A stretch of 11,540 nucleotides of DNA from Comamonadaceae bacterium (GCA_947460165.1 CANHKH010000062.1:1-11540), one strand, 5' to 3'; positions 1 to 7,320 are shown, counted from the first letter of the stretch. A program made the numbers and translations. Notes: generated from the sequence alone by a model not told the origin.

Positions 1-118
1 AACAGAGCAAATTCTGGTGCTGGCCGGGATGGTGCTGGCCGGCACCCTGGCCAGCGCCATCCCGGGCTGGCGCGCCTACCGGCTGTCGATCACCGACGGT
101 CTGCAACCCCGAGCCTGA
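1..118 (+). CDS. C-terminal end of an FtsX-like ABC transporter permease (partial)
   Basis: Only the last 38 codons are present, in the frame starting at base 2 and ending with TGA at 116-118. The residues read as a hydrophobic helix (LVLAGMVLAGTLASAIPGW) followed by a short basic cytoplasmic tail (RAYRLSITDGLQPRA). A final membrane helix ending in a P-x-W-R-A-Y-R-L motif and a short tail is typical of the C-terminus of FtsX/MacB-type ABC permeases. The next gene starts 4 bases later on the same strand, so the two are probably co-transcribed. In other proteobacteria, DUF3299 genes are known to me next to such permeases. The substrate cannot be judged from this fragment, and the rest of the gene lies outside the window. 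Confidence 0.7.
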   Translation, partial: TEQILVLAGMVLAGTLASAIPGWRAYRLSITDGLQPRA

Positions 119-122
119 GACC

Positions 123-668
123 ATGACCCCACGACGACGCTTTCTCAGTGCCAGCTTGCTGGCTGCAGCCTGCGCTGCACCGACGGCCTGGGCCCAAAGC
201 CGTGGTCAGTACCGCACCCTGCAATGGGAGGACCTGCTCCCCGAGGGCTGGAACCCGCAAGCGGCACTGGCCGGCATAGACGCCAGCCGCGTGCCTGAGG
301 GCAGCCCGCAAGAGCAGGAGTTGCAGCGCAAGATGCGCAAGATCTGGGACAGCGCGCCTGTGCGCGCTGAACTTGCGGGCGAGCGCGTGAGACTGGCCGG
401 CTATGTGGTGCCGCTCGAGTACAGCACGGGCGCGATCCGCGACTTTTTGCTGGTGCCCTATTTCGGCGCCTGCATCCACAGCCCACCGCCGCCGGCCAAT
501 CAGATCGTGATGGTGACCATGCAGCGCGCCGTTCGCATACGGACCATGGACGCCTGCTGGGTGGCCGGGGTGCTGGGCGCGCAACAAAGCAACACCGACT
601 GGGGTGTCAGCGGTTACAGCCTGAGCGGGCACCAGGTCGACGAATACCGCGGGCCGCGCAAGCCCTGA
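123..668 (+). CDS. Tat-exported DUF3299 family protein
   Basis: A 181-residue protein of unknown function matching the DUF3299 family. The N-terminus has a twin-arginine signal (RRRFLS at 4-9, hydrophobic stretch about 7-22) with a likely cleavage after AWA at residue 24, so the mature protein should be periplasmic. The conserved family core is visible: LAGYVVPLEY at 91-100, then VPYFGACIHSPPPPANQ at 111-127, with Cys117 and His119 as conspicuous possible metal-binding or redox residues and a further Cys145. The start follows the permease stop by 4 bases, with a weak TGAGA-type ribosome site overlapping that stop, which suggests translational coupling. DUF3299 genes often accompany FtsX-type ABC systems, and a role in metal (zinc) handling has been suggested from context but not shown here. 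The protein looks complete. Family assignment is confident; function is unknown. Confidence 0.85.
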   Translation: MTPRRRFLSASLLAAACAAPTAWAQSRGQYRTLQWEDLLPEGWNPQAALAGIDASRVPEGSPQEQELQRKMRKIWDSAPVRAELAGERVRLAGYVVPLEYSTGAIRDFLLVPYFGACIHSPPPPANQIVMVTMQRAVRIRTMDACWVAGVLGAQQSNTDWGVSGYSLSGHQVDEYRGPRKP

Positions 669-690
669 GCCTGCGTCGCCGGCTCAGGGC
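662..690. terminator. Hairpin shared by converging genes
   Basis: Two perfect 10-base arms, GCCCTGAGCC at 662-671 and its complement at 681-690, are separated by a 9-base loop. The left arm overlaps the TGA of the DUF3299 gene, and the right arm ends 4 bases before the stop of the opposite-strand receptor gene. The position between two convergent stop codons suggests a bidirectional terminator or 3'-end stabilising hairpin. Neither strand has a T-run after the stem, so it is not a classical intrinsic terminator and may act with Rho or by protecting transcript ends. Confidence 0.5.
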
Positions 691-694
691 CGAC

Positions 695-1717
695 TCACTG
701 CTCCACCGAGATGTTGTTGTCCCGCACCACCTTGGACCACACCACCGATTCATTGGCAATAAAGCGCGCAAATTCCGCAGGGTCGGCCAAGCCCGTGCGC
801 AGACCCACGTCGGACAGGCGTTTTTGGAAACTTTCACTGGCCAAAATCTTGGCAGTTTCACTGGAGATTTTTTGAATCACCTCTCGGGGCGCGCCTCGGC
901 GCACCAGCACCCCTGTCCAAGAGTCGCTCATAAAGCCAGGAATGCTCTCGGCTATGGTGGGCACGTCGGGCAGGGCATCGAGCCTTCGCGTGCTGGACAC
1001 CGCCAAGGCCCTGAGCTTGCCGGCCTTGATCTGTGGAATGGCCGTGGTGCTGGCGTCAAAAGAAAAGTCCACATTTCCCGCAATCACGTCGTTCATGCCG
1101 CCGTCGCGGTAAGGCACATGGGTCATGCGAATGTCTGCGGCATTGAGCACGCGCTGCATCACCACATGGGTGCCTTGGCCAATGCCGAAGCTGGCAAAGT
1201 TGAACTTGCCCTGGTTTTGCTTGGCCTGCGCAATCATTTCTTGCAAGGTGCGCGTGTTGCTTTTGGTTGAGGTGATCAGCAGCAACGGCACCTCGGCCAC
1301 CTGGCTGATGGGCACAAAGTCGTCGGCTTTGTAGGGCAGATTTTTGTAAACAAAGGGATTGATGGAGACGGTGTTTTGCGCCGTGTAGAGCAAGGTGTAG
1401 CCGTCGGCTGGCGCGGTGGCTGCGGCTTGCGCGCCCACGATGGTGGCCGCCCCGGGCCGGTTGTCCACCACAAAGGGCTGACCCAGGGCCTGACTCAGGC
1501 GCTCGGCCCAGAGCCTGGCCACCACGTCGGGTGATGTGCCTGCCGGGAAGGGCACGATGACTTTGACGGGTTTGTTCGGGTAGTCGGCTTGGGCACGGGC
1601 TTGGCCGGCAGTCAGCGCCAAAGCCAGGCCAGCCATGCCGGCCAGGCCCGCCATGGTGGTGAGTGTGCGGACCCAGTCACGCCTAGAACCTGCAGATTGC
1701 GTCAAAAAATTCGCCAT
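695..1717 (-). CDS. Bug/TctC-family tripartite tricarboxylate transporter substrate-binding protein
   Basis: A periplasmic solute receptor of the Bug (TctC) family, about 340 residues, the usual length. The mature start shows the family signature: YPNKPVKVIVPFPAGTSPD at about 46-64, then GQPFVVDNRPGA and DGYTLLY. These receptors bind carboxylates or other small organic ligands and usually feed a TctAB membrane pair, but none is present here. The signal sequence runs to about residue 42 (ARA cleavage) with an SRRDWV Tat-like n-region and a long Ala/Gly/Leu helix. The start was placed at the second of two adjacent ATGs (1717; the first is at 1720) because a strong GAGGAG lies 7 bases before it. 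An in-frame ATG at 1795 falls inside a hairpin, has no ribosome site and would put 26 untypical residues before the signal, so it was rejected. The gene lies 99 bases after the HyuB-like gene and probably supplies the substrate of this cluster. Confidence 0.92.
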   Translation of the reverse strand: MANFLTQSAGSRRDWVRTLTTMAGLAGMAGLALALTAGQARAQADYPNKPVKVIVPFPAGTSPDVVARLWAERLSQALGQPFVVDNRPGAATIVGAQAAATAPADGYTLLYTAQNTVSINPFVYKNLPYKADDFVPISQVAEVPLLLITSTKSNTRTLQEMIAQAKQNQGKFNFASFGIGQGTHVVMQRVLNAADIRMTHVPYRDGGMNDVIAGNVDFSFDASTTAIPQIKAGKLRALAVSSTRRLDALPDVPTIAESIPGFMSDSWTGVLVRRGAPREVIQKISSETAKILASESFQKRLSDVGLRTGLADPAEFARFIANESVVWSKVVRDNNISVEQ

Positions 1718-1724
1718 CATTTGT

Positions 1725-1730
1725 CTCCTC
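1725..1730 (-). promoter_or_regulatory. Strong ribosome binding site of the Bug receptor gene
   Basis: GAGGAG on the minus strand, followed by ACAA and then ATGATG. It is by far the best Shine-Dalgarno match in this gene cluster and sets the receptor start at 1717 or 1720 instead of the upstream ATG at 1795. High translation fits a periplasmic receptor that is needed in excess over catabolic enzymes. Confidence 0.75.
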
Positions 1731-1765
1731 GTATTTGCTGTGTGCCCCCGACTCCAGTTGCTGTG

Positions 1766-1798
1766 GCCATGGGCATGCTCGGGGGGCATGCCCATGGC
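1766..1798. repeat. Long perfect inverted repeat before the receptor gene
   Basis: Arms GCCATGGGCATGC (1766-1778) and its exact complement (1786-1798) surround a 7-base loop, giving a 13-bp perfect stem in the 99-base gap between the HyuB-like gene and the receptor gene. On the + strand the stem is followed by GGGTG and six Ts, which resembles an intrinsic terminator pointing rightwards, although no + strand gene ends there. On the minus (gene) strand there is no T-run, so in the sense transcript it is more likely a stabilising or processing hairpin, or an operator. Confidence 0.6.
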
Positions 1799-1816
1799 GG
1801 GTGTTTTTTGGCTGGG

Positions 1817-4126
1817 CTACAGCCTGAGTTCGATGTCTTGCAGCGCTGGCTCGCCAGCGCGCGCCACCTCGTTTTCAACCAAGCGCCCGCAGGATGGGCA
1901 AAAGTACTGTCTGAAGATGGGCTCGTCGTCGATGTAGCGCTTGTAGTCGCCCACATGTGGGTTGGCCGCCGTGATGGGGGCCGTCAGCGTGGCGCAGGCG
2001 TCTTTGTAATTGCCGCTCAAGGGTCCCAAGTCGTTGGCGCAACTCATGCAGCACCAGCGCTTGCGCGCCTGGCGGGGGCTGTCTGGGTCTGAGCGCACCG
2101 CCAAGTTGGGTGTGACTTCGCGCAGCAGTTTGCCGCGCAAAGCCCGCAGCGGCAGTGCCTGCACGCGCGGGTGTTGGCGGCGGGTTTGACGCATCTCGCG
2201 CCGCAGGGCTTCAGTGGCCGGTGCATCGAGTTGGTCGCCCTGGAGCAGCACCCCGTAAATCACGCGGGCCGATGCGGCCGACACCGCCATGTTTTCCACC
2301 ACGTCGGTGCGGACTTTTTCGGGATCGCGCTCCAGTGGATCGCCAAAGCCGCCGCCGCCTGTCCAGATGACGGCGTACACATCGCTGGCGTGTTGCTGGA
2401 AGTTTTGCTGCCTCAGCGCCAGCACCTCCTCGCGCCCGCCCACCTCGGCCATGTCAGCGGGCATGGCGCTTTTTTCCATCATTTCTAAGATGTTGGACGA
2501 GCGCTGGAACTTATAGACGTTCACCGTGGCGGGGTAGCCGCCCATCATGCCGGTGGAGGTGGGGATGGCGTTGCCCGAGGACAGGGTGTCGTGGGTGATG
2601 GAACTCACGCCATGAGGAATAAAGCAGGACTCGGCCGACAAACCGCCCCTGAATTGGCCTGCGCCGCCCGAGTCAACCACTTCTTTGCGGTAAAGAAAAA
2701 GCAGCGGAAAGGTCTGCTCCGTGTGCTCGATGTTGGGCAGCTTGCAAATGGGTGTGCGCGACTGCCCGCCCGTGGAGATACCGTCGGCCCCTGCAAACGC
2801 GCCAATGGCCCCACCAATGGGGTCGACCAGCAGGTAACCAAAGGGTTCGCCCCACTGGTCAGTGCCCCTGAAAATCGTGGCCGGCCACTGGCTGGTGCCG
2901 CCTATGCACATGATGTCGTGGCGCATTTGGGCGTCGCCATAAATCATTTTGCTCAGCACGTTGTAAGTGGGGTAGAGCGATATTTCCATGGCCTGCACGG
3001 GTGCGGTGGACACCGAAGCCGGAAAATTGGCGCAGTTCATGGTGCCCGGTGTGGCCTCAAAGCGCACATGCCGCAGGGCGCCGCCAATGGCGAAGTACTG
3101 GTCCCAACACAGCAACTGGTTGAGCGCCACCATGATGGAGCCCCGCCAGCCTGAGTAGGTGGCGTTCATGGCCCCGTCTTGCTCGGTGGTGCCTTCGTTG
3201 CGGAAGATCAGCTCATGGCCTTTTTTCTCCAGGCTGATCATCACCTTGTGCGAGCGGCGGTCGCCCGGCCGACTGCATTCCATATAAGTGCGGTCGCGCC
3301 ACACGCCGTCGGGCAGGCGGCTCATCTTGTCCTTGAAGGCGTGTTCGCCGTCATTGAGGATTTTGCGCATCACGGCCTTGACCACGTCGGCGCCATAGCG
3401 CTTGAGCAGTGCCTCGACGCGGGCCTTGGCCGTGTTGTTGCCCGCCAGCTGCGCTCTGAAGTCCAGCGCCACCGCCTCGGGCTTGCGCGAAGCCCGCAGG
3501 TAGAGCTCTTCGATGTCGCGTCGAATCTCGCCGTGTTCGATGATCTTGATCGGGGGAATCAGCAGGCCTTCTTCATAAGCGCTTTCGGCCGACATGCAAA
3601 AGCTCGAGGGCGTGATGCCGCCAATGTCGTACTGGTGCAGGCAATTGGTGACCCAGCAAAACAGCTCGTCGCCGTGGAAGACCGGGCAAATCAGCATCAC
3701 GTCTTGCTGGTGCGCCGCGCCCACCCAGGGGTCGTTGGCCAGGAACATGTCACCGTCACGGATGCCGGGGTTGTCTGAGCGGTTCTCCAAAATCCACTTG
3801 ACCTGGGTGTCCGTCACGCCCGACATGTACTGCATGTAGGGCCCGAAGAAGACGAACTCGCCTTCTTCGGTGAGGATGGAGGGGTTCAGGTCCAACGCGT
3901 ACATGGCCACGGGCGAGCCCGACAGCCTCTGTATGGTGGCACCATGCTCCTCGTTGATGTTCCACAGGCTGTGCCTGACCACCTCGTAGGTGATGGGGTC
4001 GATTTTTTTACTCGATTGTTGATGCAGTTTGAGCTTGGGCGAGATGCTGAGCTTGTCGGGCGGGATGTAGCCGCCCTTGATAGCTTCAAAGGCGTTGACG
4101 TGCGGGGAGGCAGTTGCTTGGGCCAT
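1817..4126 (-). CDS. HyuB/acetone carboxylase alpha-like subunit with C-terminal gamma-type zinc ribbon
   Basis: A 769-residue cytoplasmic enzyme subunit of the hydantoinase B/oxoprolinase family. The HyuB core covers about residues 41-600: IDPITYEVVRHSLWNINEEHG near 42-62, the NDPWVGAAHQQD segment at 131-142 (family form NDPYxGxxHxxD) and WTGGGGFGDPLERDP at 588-602. Beyond the usual HyuB end there is an extra tail. Its last 80 residues carry a zinc-ribbon with CxxC at 693-696 and YFCPSCGRL at 741-749, followed by a short acidic end. From memory this closely resembles the stand-alone gamma subunit of acetone carboxylase, including its YFCPECG motif and the spacing between the cysteine pairs. 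I therefore favour an ATP-dependent carboxylase of the acetone/acetophenone type over a hydantoinase; the reaction is inferred and the substrate unknown. It starts 6 bases after its HyuA partner, probably by translational coupling because no good ribosome site is visible. Confidence 0.88.
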   Translation of the reverse strand: MAQATASPHVNAFEAIKGGYIPPDKLSISPKLKLHQQSSKKIDPITYEVVRHSLWNINEEHGATIQRLSGSPVAMYALDLNPSILTEEGEFVFFGPYMQYMSGVTDTQVKWILENRSDNPGIRDGDMFLANDPWVGAAHQQDVMLICPVFHGDELFCWVTNCLHQYDIGGITPSSFCMSAESAYEEGLLIPPIKIIEHGEIRRDIEELYLRASRKPEAVALDFRAQLAGNNTAKARVEALLKRYGADVVKAVMRKILNDGEHAFKDKMSRLPDGVWRDRTYMECSRPGDRRSHKVMISLEKKGHELIFRNEGTTEQDGAMNATYSGWRGSIMVALNQLLCWDQYFAIGGALRHVRFEATPGTMNCANFPASVSTAPVQAMEISLYPTYNVLSKMIYGDAQMRHDIMCIGGTSQWPATIFRGTDQWGEPFGYLLVDPIGGAIGAFAGADGISTGGQSRTPICKLPNIEHTEQTFPLLFLYRKEVVDSGGAGQFRGGLSAESCFIPHGVSSITHDTLSSGNAIPTSTGMMGGYPATVNVYKFQRSSNILEMMEKSAMPADMAEVGGREEVLALRQQNFQQHASDVYAVIWTGGGGFGDPLERDPEKVRTDVVENMAVSAASARVIYGVLLQGDQLDAPATEALRREMRQTRRQHPRVQALPLRALRGKLLREVTPNLAVRSDPDSPRQARKRWCCMSCANDLGPLSGNYKDACATLTAPITAANPHVGDYKRYIDDEPIFRQYFCPSCGRLVENEVARAGEPALQDIELRL

Positions 4127-4132
4127 GGTGTT

Positions 4133-6253
4133 TCAGCTCATGAAATGAAGTTCGAAATTGCCGAGCGCGTCGACGCGGAGTTCTTGCTTGGGTTGCACCA
4201 CGATGTTGGTGTCCGTGGTCTCCACAATGGCCGGGCCGCTGACCTTCAGGCCATGGGTGAGCTTGGCGCCGTCGTAGATCGGGGTCTTGACCGACTTTTT
4301 CAGGTCACTCCAGTACACCGAGCGGTGGCCTGTCAGGGTGCCTGCCGGCAGGCTGCGTTTGCGGCGGCTGCGCAAGAGCTGCAGCTCTTGCGTAGCGCTG
4401 CGGGCGCGCACCCGGAAGGTGACCACCTCCAGCCGCGCATCGGCATATGAGGAGCCCTTGCCGTAAATGGCTTCGTAGCGCTCGTAAAAAGCCTGGTTCA
4501 GTGCCTGCAGCCCGGCAGAGCTCAATTGCGGTTTGCCGCGTGCGGCCAAGGCGGGCAAATCGACCTCAACCTCGTTGATTTGTCCCCGGTGGCGCATGTC
4601 TATGGAAAATGTGAGCTTGACCTTGCTGGCGCTGACGCCGTCTTTTTTCATTTGTGCCGATGCATGCGTGGCCAGCTGCGCCAGCAACTGGTTGACATGC
4701 GCCAACTTGAAGGGCGAGCTCTGAATGTCCACCTGCTCGTGCACATGCAAGATGTCGGCGGTGGCCGCGCCAAAGGCGCACCAGGTCGAGGCAATGCGGT
4801 TGAGTGGAATCAACACCTTTTGCACGCCCAGCTCCCTGGAAAACACACCAGCGTGCACAGGCCCTGCGCCACCAAAGGCAAAGACCGTGAAGTCACGCGG
4901 ATCAAAGCCTTTTTCCACCGTGGTTTTGCGGATGATGTCGGCCATCTTGAATTCGGCGATCTTGGCAATGCCTGCGGCGGTTTCCATCACGCTCAGGCCA
5001 ATGTCTTTGGCCACGCGCTCTATGGCCTCCAACGACTTGGCCCGGTCCAGCTTGATGCGGCCGCCTAAAAAATTGTCTGGGTCTATGTAGCCCAGCACCA
5101 CGTCGGCATCGGTCACCGTGGGCGTCAAGTTGCCCTTGCCATAGCAGGCCGGTCCTGGGTCTGCGCCTGCGGAGTCCGGTCCCACGCGCAAGGCCTTGGT
5201 CAGCGCATCCACCCTGGCCAGCGAGCCGCCCCCCGAGCCAATGGCCTGGATGTCCACCTTGGGGATGAAATACTCGTATTGCGCCACGTTGGCCACGGAG
5301 TTGTAGGCAGGCCTGCCCTTGTGGATGATGCCCACGTCAAAGGAGGTGCCGCCCATGTCGGTGGTGATGATGTTCTCGCAGCCAATCAGCTGGCCCAAAA
5401 AGGTCGAAGCCGTCACGCCCGAGACTGGCCCCGAATCCAAGGTGAGCAGCGGTGCTTGTATCGCCCTGTCCACCGAGATGGAGCCGCCCCCGCAGGAGGT
5501 GATTTGCAGCGGATGGCGGTAACCGGCCTGCTTGAGTCGTTGGTCCAGTTGCCGCAGGTAGTTGGAGGTCACGGGCCCAATGTAGGCATTGAGCACGGTG
5601 GCGGTCATGCGCTCGTACTCGCCCCATTTGGGCGCCAGCTCCACCGAGCAGCTGACAAACAGGCCGGGCGCACGCTGACGAATCAGCTCGGCAATGCGCA
5701 ACTCATGGCGCGGCTGCTTGAAAGACCACAGCAGGCACACGGCAAAAGACTCCACCCCTATAGCCAGCAACTCGTCAATGGCGGCCAGCACCTCTTGCTC
5801 GTTGAGCTCCACCACCACCTGACCATGGCAATCCACCCGCTCGGAGACGCCGCGGATGTAGCGTTTGGGCACGATGGGCGTGGGCTTTTGGCTCTCCGGA
5901 AAGTGCACCAATTGGTTGAGGTTGCGCGAATCAATGCCGCGCGAGCCCCGCATGATGTGAATGATGTCCTCGTGCCCTTTGGTGGTGATCAGGCCCACCT
6001 TGGCTCCGCGCCGCTGAATCAGCGCGTTGGTGCCCACGGTGGTGCCATGGGCCAGCACATCGATGCGGCTGCAAAATTGGTCAAAGTCCAGGCCCATGCG
6101 CTCGGCCACCAGGCCCATGGCATTGAGCATGCCGGTGGCAAAGGACGGTGGCGTGGACGGTGATTTGGCGGCAATCAACTCGCCACGGCTGGTGATGACG
6201 ACGCAATCGGTGAAGGTGCCCCCGATGTCAACGCCGACTTGGTAGTGGTCCAT
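4133..6253 (-). CDS. HyuA/acetone carboxylase beta-like ATP-binding subunit
   Basis: A 706-residue HyuA-family subunit (hydantoinase A/oxoprolinase; acetone carboxylase beta). Visible motifs of its sugar-kinase-like ATP-binding fold are GVDIGGTFTD (7-16), HGTTVGTNAL (69-78), TDMGGTSFDVG (298-308), GSGGGS (339-344), GPDSAGADPGPACYG (358-372) and FAFGGAGPVHAG (458-469). The C-terminal part has RHRGQINEVEV and GPAIVETTDTN. In this family the subunit uses ATP to phosphorylate the carbonyl/enol substrate or bicarbonate, which the HyuB subunit then converts. The start at 6253 begins directly with the canonical MDHYQVGVDIGGT and has an AAGGAA ribosome site 6 bases upstream; an in-frame ATG at 6352 would add 33 residues not typical of the family and lies inside a palindrome. 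It pairs with the HyuB-like gene 6 bases downstream. The family is certain; carboxylase versus amide hydrolase is inferred from the partner's zinc domain. Confidence 0.93.
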   Translation of the reverse strand: MDHYQVGVDIGGTFTDCVVITSRGELIAAKSPSTPPSFATGMLNAMGLVAERMGLDFDQFCSRIDVLAHGTTVGTNALIQRRGAKVGLITTKGHEDIIHIMRGSRGIDSRNLNQLVHFPESQKPTPIVPKRYIRGVSERVDCHGQVVVELNEQEVLAAIDELLAIGVESFAVCLLWSFKQPRHELRIAELIRQRAPGLFVSCSVELAPKWGEYERMTATVLNAYIGPVTSNYLRQLDQRLKQAGYRHPLQITSCGGGSISVDRAIQAPLLTLDSGPVSGVTASTFLGQLIGCENIITTDMGGTSFDVGIIHKGRPAYNSVANVAQYEYFIPKVDIQAIGSGGGSLARVDALTKALRVGPDSAGADPGPACYGKGNLTPTVTDADVVLGYIDPDNFLGGRIKLDRAKSLEAIERVAKDIGLSVMETAAGIAKIAEFKMADIIRKTTVEKGFDPRDFTVFAFGGAGPVHAGVFSRELGVQKVLIPLNRIASTWCAFGAATADILHVHEQVDIQSSPFKLAHVNQLLAQLATHASAQMKKDGVSASKVKLTFSIDMRHRGQINEVEVDLPALAARGKPQLSSAGLQALNQAFYERYEAIYGKGSSYADARLEVVTFRVRARSATQELQLLRSRRKRSLPAGTLTGHRSVYWSDLKKSVKTPIYDGAKLTHGLKVSGPAIVETTDTNIVVQPKQELRVDALGNFELHFMS

Positions 6254-6259
6254 CTGTCT

Positions 6260-6265
6260 TTCCTT
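6260..6265 (-). promoter_or_regulatory. Ribosome binding site fixing the HyuA-like start
   Basis: AAGGAA on the minus strand, 6 bases before the ATG at 6253. It supports the shorter start, which matches the family N-terminus, over the in-frame ATG 99 bases upstream. Confidence 0.65.
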
Positions 6266-6347
6266 GTGTCTGGCTGGAGTGGCCGCGCCCACCTTCTGGC
6301 AGAGTCCCGGCTTGCTGCCGCCATGATGAGCTGCCACGACCGTGCAG

Positions 6348-6376
6348 CCCATGCCTTGAAGGCATGGGTGCCATGC
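6348..6376. promoter_or_regulatory. Candidate LysR operator: perfect palindrome with a third half-site
   Basis: In the 143-base gap between the LysR gene and the HyuA-like gene, CCCATGCCTT (6348-6357) and its exact complement (6359-6368) flank a single base. The core ATGCCTTGAAGGCAT (6351-6365) is a dyad containing T-N11-A (T6352, A6364), the known form of LysR-type recognition sites. A third half-site, CCATGC at 6371-6376, forms an alternative inverted repeat with GCATGG at 6362-6367 (3-base loop), so one element contains three alternating half-sites. The centre lies about 105 bases before the HyuA-like start. No T-run follows on either strand, so a terminator is unlikely. The role as an operator is inferred. 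Confidence 0.5.
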
Positions 6377-6396
6377 GGCTCAACGCAAAGCAGGGT

Positions 6397-7320
6397 TCAA
6401 CCTAGCCAGCGCGCGCCCCGCCACCAGCCTTGACCAGACTGGTGTCGCAGCAGCTCCGTCAGGCCTTCGCGCAGCTTGTGGCCGGCCAGCGACAGGCTGC
6501 GATCCCTGGCATTGACCAAGGTCCAGCACACCTCAAGGTGCTCAATCGGTGCGGCACTCAGCTGGCCGCTGCGATGCGCCACATGGATGGCGCTGTAAGG
6601 CAGCACCGTGTAGCCCACGCCGCGCATCACCAGGTCACACAGCAGCCGGGCTGAGTTGGTTTCCACCACAGGGTGAAGCTTTTGGCCCAAGGCCGACAGC
6701 TGTCGGTCCACCAATGTTCGAATGGCATTGGGCGAGGAGGTCAGCACCATGGGTTTTTTCAGCAGCGACTCGATGGCCACGGCGCGCTCGCTGACCAACT
6801 GGCTGTGGATGGAGCCCACCAGGTACAGCGGTTCGGCCATGAGCGATCGGCTGCTCAACAAGCCCATGGGCTCCACATCAGAGACCACCGCCGCATCGAG
6901 CTTGCCGGTCAACACCTGTTCGTGCAAATGGGCGCTCAAGCCCTCGGTGATGCACAAGCGCACCTGTGGGTACTGCAGCGCGTATTCTGAGATCAGTCGG
7001 CTGGTGACCACGTCAAACAAAGAAGGCGGCAGCCCCACGCTCAACTCTCCCATGGGTTCGGTGGCGTACTTGCTGATGTCCTCGCCAATGCGTTTGACCT
7101 GGCCCAGCAGACTGTCGGCGCGTTCGAGCAAGGCCAGCCCGGCGGGCGTCAGCGCCACCCCTTTGTCTGAGCGCGTGAACAGCAGCACCTTGAGCTCTTT
7201 TTCAAGCTGGTGCATTTGCCGTGTCAGGGTGGGCTGGCTGATGTGCAGCACATGGGCTGCCCGGGTGAGGCTGCGCAGCTGCGCAATCTGCTTGAAATAT
7301 TCGAGTTGTCTGAGGTTCAT
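6397..7320 (-). CDS. LysR-type transcriptional regulator
   Basis: A 307-residue LysR-family DNA-binding regulator. The N-terminal winged helix-turn-helix is clear: MNLRQLEYFKQIAQLRSLTRAAHVLHISQPTLTRQM within residues 1-36, LEKELKVLLFTR at 39-50 and ALTPAG at 56-61. The rest is the two-lobed effector-binding domain (about 90-295), including RLCITEGLSAHLHEQVLTGKLDAAVV, which recalls the Nac/CynR-like branch. The start at 7320 gives the standard family N-terminus; an ATG 17 codons upstream adds a proline-rich stretch and was rejected. The gene is unusual in being on the same strand as its neighbours and lying between two catabolic blocks instead of being divergent. It probably responds to the pathway substrate or a CoA intermediate and controls the HyuA/HyuB block through the palindrome just downstream. 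The effector cannot be predicted. Confidence 0.93.
   Translation of the reverse strand: MNLRQLEYFKQIAQLRSLTRAAHVLHISQPTLTRQMHQLEKELKVLLFTRSDKGVALTPAGLALLERADSLLGQVKRIGEDISKYATEPMGELSVGLPPSLFDVVTSRLISEYALQYPQVRLCITEGLSAHLHEQVLTGKLDAAVVSDVEPMGLLSSRSLMAEPLYLVGSIHSQLVSERAVAIESLLKKPMVLTSSPNAIRTLVDRQLSALGQKLHPVVETNSARLLCDLVMRGVGYTVLPYSAIHVAHRSGQLSAAPIEHLEVCWTLVNARDRSLSLAGHKLREGLTELLRHQSGQGWWRGARWLG

Noticed and set aside
123..668. DUF3299 protein as a lipoprotein
   Set aside because: The sequence before Cys17 (AAA) lacks the Leu/Val/Ile normally found in a lipobox, and a good AWA cleavage site with a twin-arginine motif is present.
1718..1795. N-terminal extension of the Bug receptor from an ATG at 1795
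   Set aside because: The ATG lies inside the inverted repeat, has no ribosome site and would put a hydrophilic stretch before the signal peptide; GAGGAG precedes the ATG pair at 1720/1717.
3179..3778. Open frame on the + strand opposite the HyuB-like gene, about 199 codons
   Set aside because: No motif or ribosome site; the opposite strand is a strongly conserved enzyme.
4133..6253. Annotation of the HyuA/HyuB pair as hydantoinase or 5-oxoprolinase
   Set aside because: Family-level similarity alone would allow it, but there is no hydantoin or amino-acid gene nearby, and the zinc-ribbon tail of the partner points to the carboxylase branch. It remains an open alternative.
6254..6352. Extended start of the HyuA-like protein at 6352
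   Set aside because: The extra 33 residues are not family-like, the ATG is within the palindrome, and AAGGAA supports the start at 6253.
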